A stretch of 64,000 nt of DNA, from assembly GCA_005406025.1 (NCBI GenBank), contig BGZK01000215.1, positions 124,001 to 188,000 on the forward strand, written 5' to 3'. Under the pieces are notes generated by a model, which did not search any database, was not told the DNA's origin, and saw only the letters and a list, made by a program, of their open reading frames with translations. This document shows positions 1-28,200 of this stretch, piece by piece; the first letter of the stretch is position 1; each line of letters starts with the position of its first letter. The stretch is from Eumeta japonica. Its lineage: Eukaryota; Arthropoda; Insecta; Lepidoptera; Psychidae. A program made the position numbers and the translations under genes.

Positions 1-120
1 GGCGGGTTAGATAAAGTGCATTCTTTAAATGCATTCGAACGAAAGCTAAAACTTGTAAGATTTCTTCAGCTATAAGCTGCAATGGCTGAGGCAGAATAAT
101 ATAGATCGAGCGTTACTCAC

Positions 121-13851
<13,731 letters not shown>

Positions 13852-16576
13852 ATTCAATACTAATACAACGAGAATTATATGAAATCTGTATCGTACTGAG
13901 TTCGTTTAACCTATACGGTAAAAAAAAGATTTAATTTGACAGTAGGTATATACTTAATAGGTATCTATTATCTACCTACGCCTAGCTTGAAAGAATTCGT
14001 GTTGGTTATTACGTTGGTTGTTACTATAAGAATTCGTGTTGGTTGTTACGTCTTGAGATACGTTATCTCATATTAACACCTATTCGGTTGAATGCAGTAT
14101 AATCTAAATGATAATATGCGATAAATATATTTAGAATTTTGAAATATACGATTTTTAATATTTAACCATTTAGTTAGTTACTTATCCAAAATAAGGAAAA
14201 TAGTTAAACTAACTATTTCTGTGCTTTCACTTCACCAATGACAGACACCTGACCGATGAGTAAAGGCACGAGCCGAATAAAATTCGTGTAAAATAAAACG
14301 ACGTCAATAAATAAAATAACTGTTTGACTAGTTTGTCGAAAATTGTTAGTACTTTTATTCTGAAAAATACTACAGAAAAATCGGTTACCGATTCCAAATA
14401 ACAACTAAAAAGGTAAATTGTAAGGGTTTGTTTTTAAATTTAATTACATGGAGAAAGTTTTGGCCAGTCGTGTATTTCTTTTACATTTTGCTCCATTTTT
14501 TGCAGTAAAAAAAATTGACAATTTTCTGATTTATGAGGAACTAAGAAAATATAAATTGATCTATTTTCAAAGTTCTGAAGCAGTTATCAGCTCTTGTTGT
14601 AAAAGCTTTTATACTTTTGTAACAAATCTTAATAAAGAAACGGAAAACTTTAATAAATTATTTTGATGAAATAATGACATTTATTGTGTCATGAAAAATT
14701 ATATTTGAATTATCAAATATTTGAACAATTAAAATCACAAAAATTCAATAGATATTCAATAATGTATTCGTTGTGGACAAAATCAACATTGTGTGGACAC
14801 AGTTATGCACGTATTGAATAAAAGGATAGATAAATGACGTTCGCCGTGAAAAACAATATCTTGTATTTATCCTTTGCTCCATCAAAAAAAAAATAGATGT
14901 CCATGAATTATTTAATAAATCTCCGTGAATCATACTTAAGCGATTTAAGGAAATATTAGGGCACGTCCCAAACTAATGTATTAGAAAGTATTAAATCCTT
15001 CTAATAACTATGGCAAAGTTTTAGACATAGCACAACGTTACAATAGATGTAAATGTAAAAACGAATAAATCAAAGTGTTAAAGATTTATAAAAAACAAGT
15101 CATTAGAAACAAGTTACTTAAAACAGTTATAAAACCTAGTCTATTCACCTAATGGACAGATGTAAAACAGCAAAACTTGTTATATTCGAGAAATCAACAG
15201 CAGTCCACTTAAAAACACTAACTGTATGCCATTACTGTCCATTAAGTCAAAGACTATCACCATCTCGACATTTTACCAATAAATAGGTATTAATAAAGGT
15301 ATAAACATGATTTAGTGAATGCTTAGCACTTGATATGAATTCTAAAACACATACAGTCACGAAAAAGCTACTATTCAGTAAATATATTCGATAAAATGAA
15401 CTTAAAACAGATTTCAAACTTACATAGACCTTTTCATCACATTAAATCCGACAGCACCGAAATGACACTACAGTAGAAATAACAATGTGCCATTTTGAAC
15501 TCTTTACATTATCATACGTTAGTCAAATAATTATCATTTGTCCATTGTTCCCGTGACGACGTACACGATGTTACAGAGCTGGTTAAGTATAAATTAGTAA
15601 CGGACCTTGAATAAAAACCTGACGATGCAGTTTTATATTCAATATTTACATGCCGTATTTTTCCATCAAAAAGTCTTACAAAAATTTAATACAAATGTGT
15701 ATGTTTCAAACGGCTAAACCCTGTATCATTTTTAATATGTATTCTGTGTTGCGTAATTCTTGTATATCATAGATTTCGACGATTTTTCTTTTGTTTTTAT
15801 AAATTTGCTTTCAAGATTATCTAAGTATGTATCTTCTTTGGAAAAACGATACAATTTTTAATTCCAAACGTTGGTTCATTAGCACCATTTCGTGCAATGT
15901 TGACGGAGTTATCATGCTTCGGCTACGCCTTTGTTTTTTGACAACAAAGGTCACTACAGATGACACTACATAAAAAATCTGCAAAACGGTTGACCGTCCG
16001 TGTAAGTCATTTCCCAAATTTTTCGCAATTTTTGAGTTTGGGACGCTCGAAAATACGTTTATAATATAGGAGGTGTTTATAAAGTATGGTTTTCTGTTTT
16101 TATTTAATTTTGTGTGTGTTTTTTTTTTTGTAACGGAAGAACGAGTAGTTTGGGACAAAAGTGATATATAATTTTCTTGGATAAGCAATGACCCTTTTTC
16201 CTATTGAAAGAAGCCAAGTAGTTTTTTGATTATGTCGACTTTATATGCAACAACTGCAACATGTTTGCGTTCATTCGAACATTTGAACCTCCTTTAGAAC
16301 AGACACATTATCTAACTTTAAACCTAAAAATAATAGAAGATTTAGAAGGGAAGACACATAAAAAACCCATGTACGCACGATGAAATATTACACACAAGAT
16401 ATACAGATATAGATTATAGATACAGAGGCAGAACTAAAAAAATGGTCAAAATAAATTTTTAAGACCTTAATACATCAATATCTAATAAATATACGATTTT
16501 CGAAAATGGGGCCGAAAACAGTGACTCCCTCAATATTGAAAATTTTCCAATTTTCGTAGTGTTAAGTTATGTTGTG
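13852..16576. other. Intergenic region upstream of oxidase copy A
   Basis: AT-rich, holding the presumed promoter of copy A. I see no gene, intact transposon or structured repeat here. Short open frames lack any recognisable domain. Confidence 0.6.
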
Positions 16577-17899
16577 TACGTGGGGCGCACTATAAGTTTT
16601 TATAACTGACCACGTATACAAACATTACTTAAAAGTAATTACTACATTTGAAAATGGAATTCTTTGGCTTTAAAATACAGTTTTTTTCATCTGACAATTG
16701 TTTTTAAATTGTGGCGTCATTTTAAAAATTGCATATCTTTGTCGCTGTGGATTTAAATCGTCAAAATTTTCATAGTATGGTTTTCATCGATTTTAAATGT
16801 AATGTGACAGCTCAGCAAAGTCTCGCTCGGCTTCGAACTGCTTTTAACAATGAAACACCATGCAAGATGACTATTTGTAATTGCTTTGTAAAATTCAAGC
16901 ACGGTCTTGTCAATCTCAGTGACGAATTTCGTGATGGTCGTCCGTCCGCCGCCGTAACAACAAAAACATCGATACTGTGCGCCGTAAGATCGAAACAGAC
17001 AGACATGTGACCTTCGTGAGATTCATGCATTCTTAGGCATAGACATGAGTCAAATACAATCAATCCTACACAAACGTTTGGTTATGAAAAAGCTGTGCTC
17101 GCGTTGGATCCTACAAAATTTGACTGAGGCTCGAAAAACGGATCGCATTAATTAGTGCAATCCCATGCTTACCACATTTAAGGAACAGGAGTCAAATTTG
17201 GCATAGGACAAAGTAAAAGGTGATGAAACATGGATTTATTACTTGTACGCCAAAAAAAAGCCACAATCGACTTTATGCGTCTATCGAGATGAGCTGAAAT
17301 CAGCCAAAGTGATGTGCGAACAAAGAAAATCTAAATTCTAAATTCTAAGCGGATGATTGCTTCTTTTTTTAATAAAACTAAGCACGTGGCTACTGTTGCT
17401 TTGTATAATTGTCGAACCGTAAGTAGTGATTGGTACAGGACCATTTGTTTGCCGGAAGTAATTGACGAACTTCCTCAAAATAACCGCAAACAGCGTATCA
17501 TCTTGCACCTCGACAATGCCAGTTCTAACATGGCTAAACAAACAAATACATTTTTTAAAAGAGAAAAAAGGAAGAATTTATGAGTAATCTTGCATACAAT
17601 CCCGACCTAGCACCTTGTGACTTTTTTTTGTTCGCAATAATTAAGAACCAATTAATTAAAAAAAATAAGAACGCGGTCCACAATTTTCATCACCAGAAGA
17701 GGCTGCCGAAGAGTATGAAAAATATGTTTTCGATGTCACCAGAGAGGAGTGGCACACATGTTTTCAAAATTGATTTATTCGTATGAAAAAGTATATTTAT
17801 GTTAACGGACAATGTTTTGAGAAACAATAAATTCGTTTTTGACCATTTATAGTAATTTTTTTCCCATACATTCCAGAAATTCTCAGTGAGCACTACGTA
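16577..17899 (+). mobile_element. Decayed mariner transposon, nearly full length
   Basis: Across frames the plus strand reads as a DD34D mariner transposase. FIDFKCNVTAQQSLARLRTA and DEFRDGRPSAAV come from the N-terminal helix-turn-helix half. GDETWIYYL carries the first Asp and IILHLDNASS the second. YNPDLAPCDFFLF carries the third, 34 residues further on. The C-terminus ends NGQCFEKQ at about 17,829. Several stops and frameshifts make it inactive. The ends (from TACGTGGGGCGCACT at 16577, and to AGTGAGCACTACGTA at 17899) are imperfect inverted repeats, about 17 of 25 positions by eye. Confidence 0.85.
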
Positions 17900-18409
17900 T
17901 TTTTATATTTAGCGTTGGGCTAAGATACACCTCTCGTGAGAAATTGTCACATTCCATCAGCAAACTCGAAAGACTCCGAGCAAAACTCGGTTGCCCAGGT
18001 ATTTGAAGACACCATCGTGTAAGAAGTAGGAGATTTGTGTAATTTCCAGATTAAACCAACTAGTTAAAAACAACTACAAATTTAATATTTTTCATATACG
18101 CAGCCTGTTTAGGGAATTCTGAGCTTTTAAGCAGGGATGGATTTTAATATATGGATAATGATTTAATCTGCATCGTTAATTTTGCGAAATGTACCAAGTT
18201 TTATGCGAATATTAATGCAAACGGATTCTTAATCGTGAAATGGAATTACTTTCAGTTTTAAAATATTTGAATAAATACGAAAATGAATGGTAAAAGAATG
18301 ATAAATTTGTATTTTATGACACATAACAAAACAACATTAAAAATGTTTATATTAATAGTAGTTTTAAATATAGTACATTCACAAATAGTGTTTCCAATTT
18401 ATATAAATT
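17900..18409. other. Intergenic spacer with a short dispersed repeat
   Basis: Around 17975-18000 the sequence GAGCAAAACTCGGTTGCCCAG recurs almost exactly near 40690 (AGTAAAGCTCGGTTGCCCAG), so it belongs to a dispersed family. Nothing else is recognisable. Confidence 0.5.
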
Positions 18410-18970
18410 AGAAATTCATTCATCTGTTAGTTTAGTTTGTAGTAAAAACTTCCAATTAAAAACTTGTAAAACCTTGTGTGACCTTATGTAGATGTCATCT
18501 AGATACCAAAATAACAGAAAATGATTGCAGGACACTAAGACTGAGCTGTTGAGTGGGTGGTTTTGCAAAGTCGTTTTTGCTAATGTTTCGCTCTGTAGCT
18601 TGAGCAGTATGAACGGATGCATTGTCCTACAAAACTGATATGCCTCTACTGAGTTGGCTTCTTCTTTTTTTTCGTAATTGACTCTTAGCGTAACATAGGT
18701 AAGGCTTTCACCGTAGTTTTTATCTTTTTGCATATAATCTATTAGTAATGACATCTTAACGTCTCAAAATATAATTCTATTATAATCCCCGCCGATCAAG
18801 TCTTCAACTTCCTAGGAGGCTTCTCATTCGTAAATTCCCATTGTAATGACTCTCGTTTATTTTCGCGATCTCATTTTTGGGCCCAGCTCTCATCACAGGT
18901 CATTCCAAAAATAATTTTCACCTCTTTGGCTCTCCTCATTTAAAAATAACTCACTGTTCACACGTTACTC
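18410..18970 (-). mobile_element. Mariner-like transposase fragment (catalytic half)
   Basis: The minus strand reads IFGMTCDESWAQK (first Asp region) at about 18910-18945. It continues with LLIDYMQKDKNYGESL, where mariners have a 'FIDYLQKGKTINGEYY' type segment, and then LQNHPLNSSVLVSCNHF in the place of the 'HPPYSPDLAPCDFF' block. The catalytic aspartates of the later motifs are lost, and frameshifts separate the parts. It is a different and older copy than the one at 16.6-17.9 kb. Confidence 0.6.
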
Positions 18971-19065
18971 CAGGAGGAACGGAACCAACAGCATATTCAA
19001 GTTATATTGATTTCATTACCGCGTTTCTTCCTAATGCTGACGTCTTCATAGCGATCTCCCGCTGT

Positions 19066-19071
19066 TTTATT
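19066..19071 (-). terminator. Candidate poly(A) signal of acyl-CoA oxidase copy B
   Basis: AATAAA on the minus strand about 160 bp past the copy B stop codon. Only the hexamer supports this. Confidence 0.35.
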
Positions 19072-19230
19072 CGCCAGTCATCTAAAATGATTTTTTTTCA
19101 GTTTTACCATATTTTACCGTGCCTAGTGTGTCTTGAGTCTGATGCTAAAGCATTAGTTTATATCCCTTGCACCTATTCTGTTTCCTATTGCCTATCCCAA
19201 GTGAAATCGGATGAACTATGTAGTATAAAT

Positions 19231-22200
19231 CTACAGTTTGCCCCGCATTAAGGGCTTCAGGTGGGTGTGGAAGGTGCGGTTGACGGGCTCGGCGTTGAGG
19301 GGGCTCTTCAGCGCCTCCGCCATCAGCCGCTCGTACACGCGCCCGTCGTACGCGCCCAACGTCGAGTTAAGTACCTGTAATTGACGCGAAAAAAATATTT
19401 TTGTATATTCGTTTTTCAATCATTTTTTATAACGAGCGTTATGATCTCGATACCGATGTCATTTCCAATTCCGATCCTAGTCCTCTAGATTGCAAAGCGT
19501 GGCGTTCTGGATTCCGACAATTTGTTATATCGATTATAGAACACGCGATTTCAAACAAATACCATTATTTGTGAACATTTGTTCTTGAGATCTAGTATTT
19601 AATTAAGTATGTAGTTATATGTGTATGTACCTACACATGTTTGTCCATTGGTACTATGAAAAAAAATATATGAATGTGATTATATATATATTTACTAGCA
19701 TTGAATATTAAAATATTCAACATATTATCATGAAAATTATCAAATTAAATAAAACGATTAAAAAGTCATAAGAAAATATAACTCATGTTACATAGAAAGA
19801 GTGGAGTTTTATATCAGTAGAAGAATTTTAAGAATTGGTTTAATAATCCCAAAGCTTACCCTCTAGACACAAACAAACAAAACTTCTGTATAATATTAGT
19901 GTAAACACCCACTAAAATGGGAACGAAAAAAAATATGAATTTAAATTTTGTTTTGTATATTTTGATTGTTGCGTCTTTAGTATATCTGATTCCAGACGCC
20001 TGCCTGCAACATGCATTACCATGCAGCATGCAACCCACCACTGACCCTCGAATCTGTTCTTCCACTACGAATCCCTATGCAACTGATTTAATATTGATTC
20101 GAGAAGATTGACAGTTATTGAACACCTAAGCAATTGTTGATTGTTTATTGATCTTAGTTCGCCAAGAGTTATATTGGTATTTCTACGTACGTTTCATACG
20201 CCCTAACTACATCCATATTTGAAAGTTACTATGTTCAATATCATTGAAGTATGTAAAGATTTTTATTTCATTCCTCTTTTGTATATTGACCCAGACTACA
20301 CAATGGCAACCCCGATGGCATCCCCACAAACCCTCATGTCAGCCCCTCGACTTGTAAATTTTATTGCATATAAAATTATGATATATTAAATACACGCATT
20401 TTTTTTAAGTTTGAAAGGTAGCTAGAATTTAATTTTTGTGTTGGAATGCCATCGAGGGTACTTGCATTTTGGCCAACACGCCGCCGCTCGCTATCTTGCC
20501 CAGCGGACGCCGACGGTGGTACACGTTCCTCCTCGAGACTATATTTTCACCACAACCGCCCGCCGTTTTCACAGACCCACAATGTGAATGAGCTTATCTT
20601 ATGATGTCCCACACCATGGGTTAGAAAAGAAAAAAAATCGTTCCCACTTATGGTGTGAGAGTAGGTACTACTCTAAAGATATTTTTTGTCAAGATTTTAT
20701 TCTACCACTTTGTCGGCGAAATTACCATGTTTACACATATCGAACTACAGTTTTTTTAGCTCTAAGAGTCCGTGAACTAGGTCGCGCACAAATAGACAGA
20801 CGGATGGACATGGCGAAACTGTACTGTAATTGTTAACTACGGAACCCTAAAACAGGCCAATAAGACGGTGTTTTAAAACATACGCATAAATCGCTCATGT
20901 CAATAACGTAATACATTCGCAAATATTACGAGTGAATAGTTTTGTTTTTCGATTTCTCTTAGTGCTCGGAAACATACAGCGGATATCTAATTACACTTCC
21001 CGCAACAAGATTATCCACAATTTTTCGGAACCCCCTTCTTCCTTGTCGAGTTTAATAAATATAAGAATAGTATTGATTAATGGACGACCCTTAATAATTA
21101 GTGCTTGATTTTAGGATCACCAACACTTACATCGTCTGAAAAGTCGAAAGCATCAACTAACCCCACGGCATTAGGACGGATTTTGGTCAATAGCTCTTCG
21201 TATCGATGGTTCAGAAGCTCTATGTCTTGTTTTGAGATGGTAGTGTACTAAAACAATAAGAATTATGTATTTGCAACCAAAATATTATAATTAGATCAGT
21301 GATTCACAGTAAAATCAAATGCAACATCACTATTTAGTTGTCGTTGAATAACGTCAAAATAATAATTTGCAGTAGGGCAAAAGTTTAACACTCCATTTTC
21401 ATTTTTAACTTCTAGCATCACATCGCAAATGGAGAAAATATCAAAAGGTTATGATTACCAGAAGTAAATCGCCAATCTTTCGTAGTGTCCAATACACTCC
21501 GTAAAGCTCGACCAATTGCAACAAAACTAATCTCAATTCATACGATAATTTCTCAGAAAATCCAGTCGCTACTTTGTGAAGCGTTCGAATGATAACTGCC
21601 CGGCAATGAGCCTGAAACGTGGCATTAAAACTTTTGTAATTCGAATAAAATCTGTCATTCGGACGACGTTACAGTCTGAGGAAGGCCATTACCTCCGCCG
21701 CTGCTACTAACTGAATAGATGTCAAATTCCAGGCGTCTTCGTATGGCATACCAGATTTCATACGCTTCTCAATATTTTTTACACATTTGTCTATATGACT
21801 GCAAAATACAGAAAAAAAAATTAAACAAAATCTAACTGAAACTCAGTTCTATATATCGTAATACTAATAAATCTATACAACTATAATCGTTATTATTACG
21901 AGCTTTAATTAAGCGAAGGTGCCAGCAACAACCATTAAAAAGAAAACTGATCTACATTTAATAAGTAACGATCCATTCGTGCAAAACAAAACGAAATAGG
22001 TATTAAAATAAATTGATGTCACGTATGCTACATTACCTAGCTGCTACAATTTCAAATCCTCTCATTATTCCGTCCATCGAATTCTCCCAACAAAACGATT
22101 CACGAAATTCAAAAAACATGGCAAAGTAAGAAACTGTAGACATCAACACTTCTCTATTTTTAGCTGCCTGCCATGTTTTAACAAGAAACCTGCCAATAAT

Positions 22201-25200
22201 AAGAAGCGCTGTCATAAATTAGGACATAAATCATTGGTCAATGCAAGACGGTGATTGCATATATAAGTATGTACGTCTCGGCGTAATCGGTGGAATGGTG
22301 TCTGTCGATTCTAGTATCATTCTGCAAAGATTATTAATTTTCGAACGATATTTTTAATTTGAATCGATTAGTTTCTGAATGTAATACCAAATACTGAAAT
22401 GACAGTTCAACAATCACTCATGATCTATTATTATCATAGAGTTATCTTCGTGAGAATGGCTACATTTCACGTACTCTGCGAAACGTATCTTTTAAATTAA
22501 AGCTAATCTTAGCTTTATTACTAACCTTATAAATATTCTTAATTTTAATGATTAAATTGGTGCTTTAACCACATTATCAGATTAATATCTCACATAACCC
22601 ACATTAGACGGGGAAAACGCTGATAATGTACCCTTTACATACTTAATGAATCAGAATTGTTCATCAAAGAGTAGTTTCCTAGATAGTATTAGTACAGTAA
22701 TTACCCTAAAACAGGGTCTGACAGTGTCGTCATTACTTTCACGTTCATTTTATTTAGCCATACACTTCGTCATGTGTGTCAGTGTGTAATATATGAAGGT
22801 GTCCAATATGTATGGTTTATATGTATAAGTGTATGAAATATATATAGTGCAATGTATATGCATGTTACACATTAAATGAACCCGTGCAACGATGTACCTG
22901 GCTGTCTGCAACAGCAGCACAGTATTTTCACCCTCGTAGGTGCAGGCAGCGGTAGCCATGCCATATATAATAGGCAAATTTGATGATGACATATATCCGT
23001 GTCCACCGCAAGCTAAACGACATTGCTCCACACACGCCGCAGTATCCGATGAGCAAATAGCTTTCAGACAACAGGCTAAAGCGTGCAGCTAAAAGTAAGA
23101 CAGAAAAGGTTTAAATTCAAGAATCGGAAATTATACGTTCATTATTGAAAGAGTTCAATTACCTCAGGTAACCTAAGCAAACTGCCTTTTTGCAAATCAA
23201 GAGTAACTTCTTCATGTACTTTTGACAATTCGTCAGCGAGCGAATTAAATGCATAATATGTTGCAATACTTATCAAAAGCTTATGCTGTTGAGTATTAAA
23301 ATCCAATATTTGTACTTCGGGCCCTCTAAAAATAATAACAATGTTAACAATCAAACCTTTTAACTCTGGTAATATTTCACTTTGTCAAATAGGTTCTAAC
23401 TTTGTATTGATATGTGACTGTCTTCGTACGGCCGAATAACGCACTGCAATCGTGACTGCTTTAGCTAAGTAGTCACACATTTCATACGTAATTAGTGTCC
23501 TCACGAAGACCATTGGCCCATAATTCAACTTGGTACTCGGTGCTTTCACATAAGTTCCATCCTAAAATCATTATTAATAGGCATAAGTTAAATAGTCTAT
23601 TTGATATATGTTCAAGCGACCGCAAAAGTTGATAATTTAGCAAATCGTACTTGCGTACAAACTGTCGGTCAGGTTGTTATGTCAGATTAGTCATCACCTC
23701 CCTGCTGAGGCATACCTATTCCCACAGCTTGTTTCTGATCAGCTTTCGCCTACAATTCGGCCCGTGTGAATATGGAATTCTTTTATCTTTTATATAGTGC
23801 GATCACGTTGTCGACTATGATACCGGTTCCAGTCCCACTTCCCATTGGGATCCTGGTCCAACTCTTTTTCCGATTCCGGTCTCGATATAGATTCCGGGTC
23901 CGTCTTCAATTTCTCTAAAACTAACAAAGAAGAATCCATATCCTTACACTGAAAACACATGAATATCGCCGCTAATTTTGTTTATCATCAAGCTCTTGGT
24001 CCCGGTTTATGATTCCAGACCTATATTTAAATTGACCCTCACTGGAGCATTTACTGTTACCAATAGCCAATAGATATAACTAAAGAATTCCTTCTACGTT
24101 CACGGGAGCGAAACCGCGAGAAAAAGCTAGTGTCTTCATAAATTATAGCCTATATGCTAGTCTATTACGTATACTATATCACTATAAAGTTTCTTTAAGA
24201 TCCGTTCAGTAACTTTTGCGTGAAAGAGCAACAAACAACCATGCACCCTCACAAAATTTTGCATTTATAATTTGGTATACGACTGTGGAACTTTGACTTT
24301 AAATTCTCCAAGATAGCCGAGTGTGTGCCGAGGAACTGCTAACGATTTGTTACAATTGCGATGACAATCTCCCGAATCAATACATGAACTTGCTTTTCGA
24401 GGCACACAAGGGGTGGTCTAATGTGACGTTAAGTCCAAAACTCATTCGTCAATCCATCGGGGCTTAGAATTCAAAATCGGTATTTTGCCTCGAAGACAAC
24501 CCTATTTCGACCGACTGGTTACGACACGTTTTTTATTACCGATTCAAACAATGTTGATAAATCTGTATACTTACTTCTAACACTTTCGCATATTTCATGA
24601 ACATATGTGTTCTTGGTATGCGCACGTTTTTCAATCGTAAAAAACCATTGTCGACCGAATTTAGTCCAAACTTTGCGCCTATGTTGCCCACCTCAACTCC
24701 GGGAAGGGGTATGTGAGTTTCTTCATCTCTTAATTGTAACATGAAAGAATGTATCCCGTAATGTTTTGCATTGATATATAGTTGCGCCACGACTACGCAA
24801 TAATTCGCTGTATGTCCTACTGCAAAAAAAAAAATATTGAAAAGTGTATTTCGTCTGTCTATTTATATAATCATTTAACAGTTACTAATAAATAATATCC
24901 ATTCACTGTAAAACATCTCAATCACCACAACAATTTTATAAAATAACTTGTGAAACTTATACTTTTAAAGGTATTTTATAGGTTTTCAGATGGTTAGTAA
25001 AAACATTCTGTATGACCGTTTGAGCTACAAAAGTTTATGATCTTACTCGCGTGTTTTATAACTAACAATTATGTAAAAATCATCACTAATCAGGGTTTAA
25101 GGATTAAGGTAGAAAAAAGTAAACACTAAAATAAATAGAATGGGTATATTCAACTATGCCGCAGCACACATTTAATTGATCGCACTTCGCTTTCTAAAGC

Positions 25201-28200
25201 ACGGGTGTCGCTAAGAGAAGTCCTGCACTCCCGGACCTTGTTTACATTTAATTCTTTAAATATAAATAAAATTGTAAAAGTTAATCTTCATTATAAACAA
25301 GATCGTGCAACTTTTTTTTACGTCCATGGTGTTCACAAAGAAATAACTGGCAATTTCAAGAATCATCAATCAAAATTCTTAGGGTTTAATAAAACACCTT
25401 CTAATTTCTGATGTAAACAATGGAGTCCTCATTTAACAGACAATTTATTCTGCTATATTTTTACTATGTTATTATACTTACATCCACCTGGCCACCACTT
25501 AGACGAAGTCAAAGTGGGGGTGTTAAGTATAAATTCTTTAGTTTTCGAGTCATATGTCGCCGTCGTCTCTAAGCCTCTGATGAAAGTTCCATGACCAAGT
25601 TCCGTCTGTAAATTTAAAAAAAATGGTAATACCAAATGTGCATGCCTTAAGCCAGTCCTGGATTTGTCAATAGGCCGTGCAGGCCGCGGCTTAGGGGCGG
25701 CAGCGTCCTAGGGGTGGCAGATTTCAGAAAATTATTATTTTAGAAAGGTACATAAGGCGGCCGAAATAAAGTGGCCTACACTCATAAAAAATAGAAAGAC
25801 GCCACTACCTTAAGCGCTCGTGCCATACGTATGTTATTTAAATTAGAAGTTTATGATAACATATGAGCTTTTCACCAAAAATACGCTTTTATTTTTGATA
25901 TTACTACCGCTATCTGTTGGCAATTACAAAAATTAAAATCAATTAATTTTTGTAATTGCCAACAGATGGCGGTAATAACATAAAACATTCATCTTAATCT
26001 CTATTTCAGATATTCAAGCGAAATGACAGATCAAAACATGAATAACTGCCAGTTAAAAAATTCAATTACCGCTAATTGGTACTATATCAAGCTGTGATTT
26101 TCAATACAGTTCTTCCCAATCAATTAGTCATGAGATTGAAGAAGAAATTATGTTTAAAAGTTAAATAGTTTTTAGTTATCGTTGTCACACCCAGTATAGA
26201 CGGGATTTTCAGGCGACAGTAGAAGCATACCTACGCTCGCGCTTAAGGCAACAATTTCTGTAATTTTAATTTCAGTTTTTGACGCAGTTTTTTATTAAAA
26301 ATTTATAACCTTACCTGGGCAAATGTACCGATAATGTTGGCATTGATAGCTCTTGGTAACCATTGAGCACGTTGTTCTGCCGAAGCTTGTCCTAAGATAG
26401 CCGGCAAAAACATGAGAATGTGAACGGCGACCGGCGATCCGTCATTGCAAGGGGTTCTCTTTAAAAATCTAACAATTGTATCCCTGAAACGAGAACGATT
26501 ATGATATTGAATTAATATACCACAAATATTGATCTCTGTGAGGAGCTTCGTTCGACTTTACATAATAGTATCTACGGAATACCGAATATTAAATGTTCTG
26601 TAAAATTCATTTTTTTATATTTATAATTTTTTTTTTCTGTTTTTTATCATTTTACAATTTCACTAATATTAATCCTTCTATTGCTGTATTTAAATTAAAA
26701 CAAGCATTTGGTATATCGGGTCGCGACATAGTATCCAATACTGAGTCGTATGATTTAATAATTTCATTTACCTCGTACAAATCTATTTCAAGTTGTAATT
26801 TAACCTTTTTATTCTTCTTCTGTACTTCCTTCGTCTGCATTTTCAAGAGCGAGTTCTCATATTTCCGTGGACTACCGTTCATTTAATTTATCTCTTTAAT
26901 TTTATTTATCAGCATTTAATTGCAATCAATCGCCCTGATCACGTTAAGTAAGCATTACAACTTGAGAGGGTGAGGTAAACTGCAATAAGAAATGCCATCG
27001 AATTGGACATCAAGTGCGATTGTACGTCTTGTCCAATTAAACTAGTTCGCTTTTTAATTTGGTATTAATAAATATTATTGATTTTATTTCTATTTCGTGG
27101 TCCTCACCCTCACTCAAAATAATACCATATAATTCTTTGGACGCCTTATATTCTAGTAATGCTGATTTAAATTGTTATTTTAAATTACTTCCGACTCGTG
27201 ACGTATAAATTAAACTATAAACAATCAACTAACTTATAACTTATTACACCAAAATTATGTAACTAAAAGAAGTAGAACCCACAATTTATAATGGCCGCGA
27301 CGAGATTTTTTTTTATTAATTTAGTTATAAGAAAAGATATTTAATTATTCGAGAAATATACAAAATATACTACATAATTTTTTTATGAATGCTGTCAAAA
27401 ATATTAAATTTTATAAAAATAAAAAATTCTAAAATTAAAATAAAATAATATTAAGCAAAATATTAATGAGTTAAAAGGAAATTTAAATTAAAAGATATTA
27501 AAGGTCTATATTTTGTTACGAAGTAAAAGGAAATAATATAAATTTGTAGTTCAATCGTGAGATATATTTGTACGTCTCTCGTAGTCACAATTTAAGCCAC
27601 ATCTTAGCCAGATTAACCTGATTAAAGTCGATTCGACCATTCTTAAATTACAATAGTCTATTAGCTTACTCAGGGTTCGATCTATGTCCTTATTTTTTTT
27701 TTGTAAACTTTTGGACCGCGATATCTTTTCATTAATTTAACAATTAAATCTATCAAAAGATGTTGTCTTGTCGAAATTTTTTATGATGTTTCAAAATCTA
27801 CGAATTTGTTTGAGGATCTTCAGGAAATCTACAAGGTCAGTAAAGTTTTTTCGAATATTTGATCATTAAATGATCATGGGTTTGATTGATTTCGAAAATT
27901 GAAATCGAAGCGTAAGCCTAATTCGAATCGGTCCATTCGTTCAAAAAATACTTTACTCACCCTCACACAATATATTAAGTCGAAAAAAATGTTTTTTGTA
28001 AAAAAAAGTTGCTATAAAATCTCTTTGGTTGTGCTGTTTGTATCTGGCTAGTTTTGATACCACTAAATAGATGACATTTAAAAAAAAAGGGAAAAACGAT
28101 GTCCCGCCATTTTTCTATTGTTTTTCTGTCCACTAAAATGAGTGAATCTAACTTAAAAATTCGATACATTTCGAAGTTTTATTACAAAAAAGGGGACAAT

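Noticed and set aside
18877..19251. 124-codon plus-strand open frame overlapping the end of oxidase copy B
   Set aside because: Antisense to a mariner fragment and to exon 13; no recognisable domain.
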